From contig LSYV01000005.1 of NCBI GenBank assembly GCA_001584585.1, forward strand, positions 1,794,442 through 1,809,460: a stretch of 15,019 bases of DNA, written 5' to 3'. The DNA comes from Gonium pectorale. Its lineage: Eukaryota > Chlorophyta > Chlorophyceae > Chlamydomonadales > Volvocaceae. Made by a program: the position numbers and the translations under genes. Each line of letters starts with the position of its first letter. The stretch's first letter is position 1. The notes beneath the pieces are model-generated. The model had not been told where the DNA came from. It saw nothing but the letters and a program-made list of their open reading frames with translations, and did not search any database. Positions 9,026-15,019 of the stretch are shown piece after piece.

Positions 9026-9469
9026 CTACTCCGCGTCCTTGCCCGTAGAAACGTGCGTGTTCCTCGGCAGGACGTTGCCCGGCTTGTAGAGGCTGAGCAG
9101 GGACGTCCTGAGGTCGTAAAAAAAAGAGAACCTGAGGTCATATACGCCCGGAGGCCACGAATTTTCTGTGTCTAGCCCCCTTCAGCTGCGCCTACCTCCT
9201 TGTCGCACGAAAGCCGCACGCATTTTCAGACAGACAAACAGACTTCGTTGCATGATCCCCGACACAAGGGGCAGTAATTGGGGGATGTTGGGGGACCCGG
9301 CCTGCCCTTGGGCCTGCCACCAGGAAATGGCTTCGAGGAGAGGGGCGGACGTGCGTAACGCTAACAGTGCATCAGAGCGGATATTCGTGTAGTACCCCCA
9401 GGGCTCGAAGCGCGAATGCGGGATCGCCAACAGTGAGTCCGAAGGAGGGAGAGAGTTCCGGGGTCTCAT
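9026..9469 (-). CDS. Unrecognised coding-like fragments, possibly a small gene or gene relic
   Basis: Not recognised. Two pieces read like protein rather than random translation. The first frame, from ATG 9469, contains IPHSRFEPWGYYTNIRSDAL, then LRTSAPLLEAISWWQ, and runs to a stop at 9182-9184. In another minus-strand frame a stretch running to TAG 9028-9026 reads ENSWPPGVYDLR, then TSLLSLYKPGNV and NTHVSTGKDAE. The two could be joined in phase by GGAG|GTAGGC (9195) and ACACAG (9166), but the intron would be only 30 bases, too short for normal splicing. Alternatively the last piece starts at the acceptor CTCAG before 9107, which follows a T-rich tract, but that does not match the phase of the upstream donor. 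It could be a pseudogene, an exon of an unmodelled gene, or chance. It is antisense to, and upstream of, the sulfotransferase. Confidence 0.3.
9107..9142. repeat. 12-bp direct repeat pair
   Basis: CCTGAGGTCGTA at 9107-9118 and CCTGAGGTCATA at 9131-9142 match at 11 of 12 bases, with starts 24 bases apart, flanking an A8 tract. On the minus strand they translate in the same frame to YDLR twice, so they may be a small in-frame duplication. Confidence 0.7.
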
Positions 9470-9733
9470 CCTCGGAGTTCAAGTGCAATTATCAGCAGTT
9501 GGCCAGCAGAGCGTGGCTAAGTACGTGATGCATAGCTTCCGTTCAGCATACGTGGTGCATGCCGTGTCCATGCCGTGCTGTACGGCAACATGGATCCGGG
9601 CTCCAAACTCGCCATCCAAACCTGAAATGTGTAAGATGAAACATCCATCAAGACCTCGTCAGTTAAATGTCGTGTCTTACAAGAACCTGGCTCAGTTTGT
9701 TGCGGTAGTAGTTGGATTCGTGCGAGTAGCGCA
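9470..9733. promoter_or_regulatory. Immediate upstream region of the sulfotransferase gene
   Basis: By position this stretch should hold the 5' UTR and core promoter of the plus-strand sulfotransferase-like gene. No TATA-like or other named element is clear. A minus-strand frame around 9621-9525 (VWMASLEPGSMLPYSTAW) looks mildly coding and could belong to the fragments at 9026-9469, but the splice phases tried did not fit. Confidence 0.3.
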
Positions 9734-12045
9734 ATGAGAACTACTGTAATGAGACGACGCAGACGATGCGTTCTGTTATTGTTGCTGCTGTCAGCGTGCC
9801 TCGCGTCGCTTCCACACTCGTGTGTGTCGCAGCAACGGGCTGCAGCCAGCCGGCAACGCAACCAGGGGCGCTTTGCAGCTCAGCGATGCGTGTTCATTCT
9901 GGCCACTGGCGGTGCTGGGTCCTCGGCGCTCATGGATGCCCTCAACCAAATTCCGAACTACCTCATACGTGGAGAGAACTGGTCCGCGCAGCTGAACCTG
10001 TACCACGCCTACCAGTGAGCCGTGGGCTTACCACAACACACACCCGGGGCACGGATGACGACGCGCGTAGCGCCTGTCTGCCCCTTGTGTGTTACGTTCT
10101 CACGTGTGTGCGGAGCAACCCCTAGTGCTTACCTTTCAGGCCTCCTGCGTGTCTGTGTGGCGTAGACGTCTGAGCACCATCTCACGAGCTCCTGGGCAAC
10201 AACACTTTGACTGGGACGAGTACCGGCACGCGTCCTTTCAGACAGTGAAGACCATGTACGAATCGAAGGCAAGCAAGCAGAAGCTGCCTTTCTTCAACGA
10301 GTTCCATCCGGAGCGCGTGATCATCGCGTCCCGCGCATACTACAACACCTTGTACGGCCATTACGGCGAAGGTGCGGGCGTAAAGCCGGCAAACCGTACG
10401 GAAGATGCGACCCTGTCCTGTCACAACCGCGTTTACCCTTCTCGGATATCAGCTCCCTGCCTTGCGTCCCCTGACGGCCAATGTTGCCCCCATCCTCAAT
10501 TCCCCACGGATCTGCGATCCCGCCATCTGTATCCGCCTTCGTCTCCCAGGAATCGTGACTGGTTTCAAGGAGATCCGGTGGGTGCAGCGTAGATGCGCTC
10601 TGGAGCTCCCAGGGCTGAAGCTTGCAGCTGATATGGGGCTTGGGAGGGGGCCTGCTGTGGCCTGCATATGAGAGGCCCACATGGCTACCGGGCCCGGGTT
10701 GCAAGGTCGTCGGAGGAGACCTGGCAGGCACCGGGCGACAGCAAGAAAGCAGGCGCGCTGGGCTGGAGCCGGCAGCCTGAAGATATTGCTTTGGGGGCCC
10801 ATGGGCCAGGGCAGCAGGGGGTGCCACGTCGGGACTTCCCGCGCGACTCGTGGCTGCCGACCACTTTACTTGGGCCGCTTGGACCGTCCCACGCCGCCTC
10901 AGATACGTGTGCGGCCTGAGCCTGAACGAGAACGAGTGCGCGCGGGAGTTCTCCTCCTTCGCCTCTTTCCTCAAGAGGCTCTGCCTGGACGTCAAGGCAG
11001 GTGCAGGCGGGCACGGGAGCGCGGGTGCGCCGTTGCTGGGCAGGGAATGCCGGCGAGTCGTCGATGCAGGCGGACCGGACCGCGCTGCACGGGGCTGCCA
11101 GCCGCATGCCAGCGCGCGTAGCTGCGGGGCGACGGCCTCGGCCGAGCCGGCCGTAGGCTACGGTAGAGCACGCGGAAGCAAGCATGCGTTAGCGCCGCAG
11201 TGCGGCGTCGGAGCTGGTCCTTGTGCCTGGCGCACCCCTCATTCCCTCCACAAGGGCGCATACACACCCGCGCCCGTAACTGTGCGGCAGCTCGAGCGGC
11301 CACCTTCATCCTACCACCAAGCCGCCCCATAAGTATTGAGCCTCTTTCCCCCTTGCCTCCTCCTGCCACACCCTACCCTTTGTTCGGCGCACACTCAACG
11401 CACGTATGGCACCGACTGTGTTCGGCGACGACACGGTACGGCCTGGGACGGCGTGGCGTACCCGCAACGCAGCTGCTGCTGCTCACGCGCATCTCCAGCT
11501 CCTCTCACGCCAACCCTCAGCTGTTTGAGGGCGTGCCGGAGGGTTACCAAAAGTCAAAGGTGGAGCGAAACTTGCAGAAGACCTTCGAAGTGTACGACTC
11601 ATACGCGGACAGCCACCCGGAGAATGCCTACCGCTTGCACACGGAACACATGTTTGACCCGCAGGTACGACGGTAGTTGCGAGGTGGTTGGTTACTAAGG
11701 TCGGCGTGTGTTGGGATTGGTCTACAGAGGCGAGGTTGGGACTGGTGGCTGGCGTGCAAGAGGCCAGTCAGCACTGCGGGCGCGATGCGAGGGGACGGGG
11801 GTGCTTGCGGGTGTCCGCGCTGCCCAGCACCCGCCGTAGCTGGTCCCCGCTGGCGGCCTGCTCACCGGGCAAACTGCCAACCATCAGCCGCTTTTCGTAC
11901 AACACCATAACATACAACCGTTAACCGACAACTGCCCCGTCAACCACAGAAGAACGCCACGCTGGCTCGCAACATCCTGGGCTTCCTGCAGGAGGAGCCC
12001 ACCCTGCCCATCGCCTTCACTCGAATGCCCGGATGGAGCTCGTAA
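9734..12045 (+). CDS. Sulfotransferase-like protein with N-terminal membrane anchor
   Basis: Predicted PAPS-dependent sulfotransferase; acceptor unknown. Model: exons 9734-10014, 10166-10371, 10550-10577, 10903-10996, 11473-11664 and 11950-12045, in phase throughout, 298 residues. The N-terminus is Arg-rich followed by LLLLLLSACLASL (14-26), a signal anchor or signal peptide, suggesting a secretory or Golgi location. The 5'-phosphosulfate-binding loop is FILATGGAGSSALMDALNQI (54-73), followed by RGENW (79-83). Later come FHPERVIIASRAYYN, GFKEIRY (167-173, built across three exons) and LLLLTRISSSS (204-214), the likely 3'-phosphate-binding Arg/Ser region, then HPENAYRLHTEHMF and the C-terminus NATLARNILGFLQEEP to TAA. 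ATG 9749 is an alternative start. The exon 2 acceptor could instead be nine bases downstream (10175). The loop lacks the Arg usual in GRSGS. The donor after exon 4 is probably GC. Residues ahead of the P-loop (30-50) are low-complexity. Confidence 0.85.
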
Positions 12046-14503
12046 GGGGCGGCGGAGGCTGGCGGAGACCGGCGGAAGCGAGGAGCTCTGGAGCTGCTGG
12101 TCAGGGCGGGCGCAAGCTCCTGGGGAGGCGAAGCGGAATGTGAGCTGCGTGGGCGTCCTGGCGCACGGAAAAGTGGGCATTATGCATCTGGGTGGGTTGG
12201 GGGGAGCGTGGCGGGCCGAGGATTGCCCGTGCAGCACATGTACAACCGCATTTAGGCATCGTGGATGGGAGGGCAGAATGCATGGCTGGTGCCGGGTGGC
12301 CAGTGCGTGGAGGCTTGGGGCGAGAGGGCGAATGCAAGGCAGCCCACGTGCAGGCGCCGGTTGTCGGTCGGTGGTTGTGGGTCGACGGATTGCAGAGGGG
12401 GGGGCAAGGGCAAGCGCAGGACTTGTGCTGCTGCTTCGGTACGTACATTAGGATAGGCCGCACGCCGCGACTCCCGGCAGATAGGCATACGAGGGACGCC
12501 AAGAGCGTGGATGCTGTATGGAGACCATTTCGTTCGTGTTACTCTGCACATTTCATTGCTGTTAAGGAACAGTTTGGGAACAGTTCAGAAACAACTGCAG
12601 ACAGGCAGGTGCCGGTCCATCTGGCCAGCGGGCGTGCAGGTGCTTAAGCGGAGGATGTACAGGCGTGTCAGCTTGGCAGGCCGTTACCTGTTGATACGAG
12701 TTGCCTATGAGTGTGAATCTTTGCAGTTGCCGGCGGCGTGCTGTGCTGCCGGTCTTCAGCCGGCGCCATGTTTTGGTCTGACGGGCTGTACGGCACATCG
12801 GGCCCTCGTGCTGACATGGGACAGTAATAGCACATGCCATGGGATTTGCGAGTGCTTGCCGATCTGGTGACATGCAGCGATGAGGGCGGAGAGCTGACGG
12901 ACATTGCTGAGGGATGAGCAGGGCGTGGTGCATGGCAGACTCCCAGTAAGGCACCAAGTATGGCCTGAGAAGCTGTGAGTGGTAGCTCGCCGGGGGGCGA
13001 CGCTTTGCTCTTGCGTGGGCAGTGGTGTGGGCAGGCAGTCAGGCTGCAGGTACACCGCCGTTTACTGGCAGGGTTCGAAGAGCCAAGGGTCCCCATGCGT
13101 TGCGGATGAGTTGCTTTGTGTACTATATGGCAGATGGCCCGGTTTAGGTGTGCCTTCCGCACTGCCTTCTTGCAGAACCCTTGCGTTGAGACTCCTTGCT
13201 GACCGTACCGGTGGTTCCCCGCTCAACTGCCGGTCGAAGCAGGGCATCATTGTGCGGGCCGCGCCACCAGACTGGGCTGCTCCGTAGCTAGCTCTCGTCC
13301 TTCGCCCAGCCCACACGCCACCCGACTGCTGTCGTTTTGTGTCCAATGTGCAACGACACGTGGTTCCATAGTTCGGTGACTTTGTTGTGTCGCGTCGAGA
13401 CTACTGACGGCGGGTGTACTGTTGCTCGTGGCAGGCACCCCCACGAGCGAGGGCAGCGTCTGAGCCTGACAGCGCCGACCGAACGATCCTGGCTTGTCCT
13501 GGTTTGCTTGCTGCATCGTATCGCATCTGCAGCATCAACGAGCAACACTCGGTTGAAGCGTGTGGTGTGTGGGTTTGTACGGTATCGGGTGTGTGACATG
13601 TGCGCATAATTGTGCGCACCCTCTACACATAGCCAGGTAACTGTTCTGGTGACACACCGGGAGGGCCCGTCTGCTCGTATACGGTACCTCGCCCACCATG
13701 CCCTGTACTCGGCGCCCTGCTGGAAACATCACACCCTCGGGTGTGTACGTCCGTAGAGGCTGCCTTCCCCGTTTCTGGTTCTCGCTCTTGAAAAAAAATG
13801 TCAAGAGATGGAGGGATGTGGTTGGGGGCGTGCACAGGGCGAGGGCACTCACCGGCACTGACAACGCGTGAGATGGATCCTGCATGCAATGTAGCCCTTC
13901 GCCTGAGAGCACTCTTCCCGCTTTTAATCTTTTGCCTTCACTGCTCCTCCACCAGGCCTCCGTTGCCCCAAGCTCAGACTTCAGCACTGGCCACTTGTTG
14001 CCAACTCTCAGGCAGGCAACTACAGAGCAGCCACCCACCACCTAGAGTTCCGATGATCGCCCAAGTTAGCCCGGCCAGCCACCCAAAGCGGTAGCCACTC
14101 CACGGGTCAGTCCGTGCGCAAGGTCAATGGTGGACCCTTGGGTCACACAAGCAAAGGCTTCAGATGCCCCCGAGAATATGAGGCAAAATTGATCAGTAAT
14201 TTGTGTCATAGCACGAGTCCGCTCACGGCGTCGCCGCCGTGGCGACACGCAAACGGACAATCAGGACAATCAGCTGATTCCGTCAGCACGATGCCCTGAC
14301 CGGGACTATTTGCAAGTCTTATCACTTCTTACGAAACGGTTCACTTGGCCACGGGCGCCACGAGCCGGCACTGACACAAGCGTTGACAGGTGTTGCGTGG
14401 CCCAGCGCCACATGGCCTGAAGCCTCCCTGCCTTTGACTTTTGCCTCTGAATTTTCGATAATGCATATCGGGAACTCATAGGTCGGGAAGTGCTGGCAGG
14501 TTC
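12046..14503. other. Long spacer downstream of the sulfotransferase; no gene recognised
   Basis: The left part is presumably the 3' UTR of the sulfotransferase gene, although no TGTAA was seen on the plus strand here. Frames up to about 170 residues exist (for example minus strand 14041-13535, plus strand 12192-12647) but have no family motif, no matching splice partners and a Cys/Arg/His-rich composition expected of non-coding DNA. The right part must carry the promoter or an upstream intron of the gene starting near 14504. Confidence 0.55.
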
Positions 14504-15019
14504 ATGAGCGACTTTCATGGTCCGGAGCACCCGGTCCACCTGCACACGGCATTTGAGGACCCGGAAGTCCAGGCAGCAGCAAGCACGGACCTACAGGAAG
14601 ATCACCCGGACCAGGTGGCCACCCATGCCGAGCCCCGCCATTCCCGCCATCCCGACACCGGCCCGGCGCAGCCCCTCCAGACCAGCCCCCGCCGCCAGTC
14701 CCAACCCATAGGAGCTGCATCGCTGCGCGCCAGATCCCGTGGCAGAGGCAGCAGAGGCGGCGAGGGGGCCGGTGGTGATGGCAGCGGCAGCGACGGGGCC
14801 GCTGATGCACCACTGCCCACCTCTCCCTCGCTGCGCTCTCGACGCACGCATGGCATACCCTTCCACCACCGGGCTGTCGATCCCGCCTCCCTCTCCGTCT
14901 CCCCCTCGGACGCCGCCCTCCTGCGCGTCACCTCGTCGTCCCCGTCGGCCAGCTCCGCCCGCCCACGGGCGGCGGCGCGGCGNGCGCGCGCNCGCGCGCG
15001 CGNGCGCGCGCCGCGCGCG
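14504..15019 (+). CDS. 5' part or internal exon of an unknown low-complexity protein
   Basis: Not recognised. From ATG 14504 the frame is open for 172 codons to the window edge. It begins MSDFHGPEHPVHLHTAFEDP, continues with acidic and His-rich sequence, then Arg/Gly/Ser-rich (ARSRGRGSRGGEGAGG) and Ser/Pro-rich segments with RRTHGIPFHHRAVDP near 14850. This is typical of the disordered N-terminal regions of algal proteins. The base before the frame is part of CTGGCAG|GTTC at 14499/14500, a plausible acceptor, and the frame is also open upstream, so this could be an internal exon rather than the first. The last 45 bases are a CG tract with ambiguous bases at 14983, 14992 and 15003 and should not be trusted as coding. 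Confidence 0.45.
   Translation, partial: MSDFHGPEHPVHLHTAFEDPEVQAAASTDLQEDHPDQVATHAEPRHSRHPDTGPAQPLQTSPRRQSQPIGAASLRARSRGRGSRGGEGAGGDGSGSDGAADAPLPTSPSLRSRRTHGIPFHHRAVDPASLSVSPSDAALLRVTSSSPSASSARPRAAARXARXRARXRAPRA
14971..15019. repeat. GC-only low-complexity tract with ambiguous bases at sequence end
   Basis: GGC units grade into alternating CG with three N calls (14983, 14992, 15003). This looks like unresolved simple-repeat sequence at a contig or gap edge. Alternating CG is also the classic Z-DNA-prone sequence, if it is real. Confidence 0.85.

Noticed and set aside
9566..9621. Minus-strand exon (VWMASLEPGSMLPY) linked to the fragments at 9026-9469
   Set aside because: The acceptor TTTCAG before 9621 is good, but the donor at 9524 (phase 1) did not match any nearby acceptor in the phase of the downstream frame.
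13535..14041. 168-codon minus-strand frame in the right spacer
   Set aside because: It has no recognisable domain or codon-bias signal and crosses an A8 tract. It is more likely non-coding.
1..15019. CRISPR arrays, tRNA or rRNA genes, or bacterial operons
   Set aside because: No regularly spaced repeats, cloverleaf-like sequences or rRNA segments were seen, and the split genes with GT-AG introns indicate a eukaryotic nuclear genome.
1..15019. Autonomous transposon or retroelement
   Set aside because: No reverse transcriptase, integrase or transposase motif and no long terminal or terminal inverted repeats were recognised; the duplicated block is explained by gene duplication with introns retained, not retrocopying.

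Overview
The window looks like nuclear DNA of a GC-rich chlorophyte green alga, most likely volvocine or related. The basis is the very high GC content, short coding exons split by GC-rich introns with GT..AG borders, GCC/CTG/GGC-rich codon use, long untranslated-looking spacers, and proteins typical of that lineage (a sulfotransferase with a FKEIR motif and METTL24-type methyltransferases with membrane anchors). No bacterial gene organisation is visible. All genes were reconstructed by hand from splice signals, reading phase and protein-family motifs; no alignment or search was run.

Layout. 50-1599 (+): the 3' part of a gene of unknown function, entering from the left edge. 1600-3309: spacer, no gene recognised. 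3310-4427 (-): a decayed, 5'-truncated copy of a METTL24-like methyltransferase gene. 5540-8004 (-): the intact copy, five exons, predicted 483 residues. 8005-9733: spacer between divergent genes, holding weak coding-like fragments on the minus strand (9026-9469). 9734-12045 (+): a six-exon sulfotransferase-like gene, predicted 298 residues, including a 28-nt micro-exon and a probable GC-AG intron. 12046-14503: long spacer or 3' UTR without a recognised gene. 14504 to the right edge (+): an open frame for a low-complexity protein that runs into an ambiguous CG-dinucleotide tract where the assembly ends.

How the genes relate. Both identified intact enzymes carry an N-terminal hydrophobic segment expected to place them in the secretory pathway. 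Sulfation and methylation in the Golgi would both suit glycan or matrix modification, but a shared pathway is inference. The most informative structure is the tandem methyltransferase duplication. One copy has every exon and phase intact. The neighbour has lost its first two exons, a splice acceptor, its frame (twice) and its tail, yet shares a perfectly identical 106-bp block with the intact copy.
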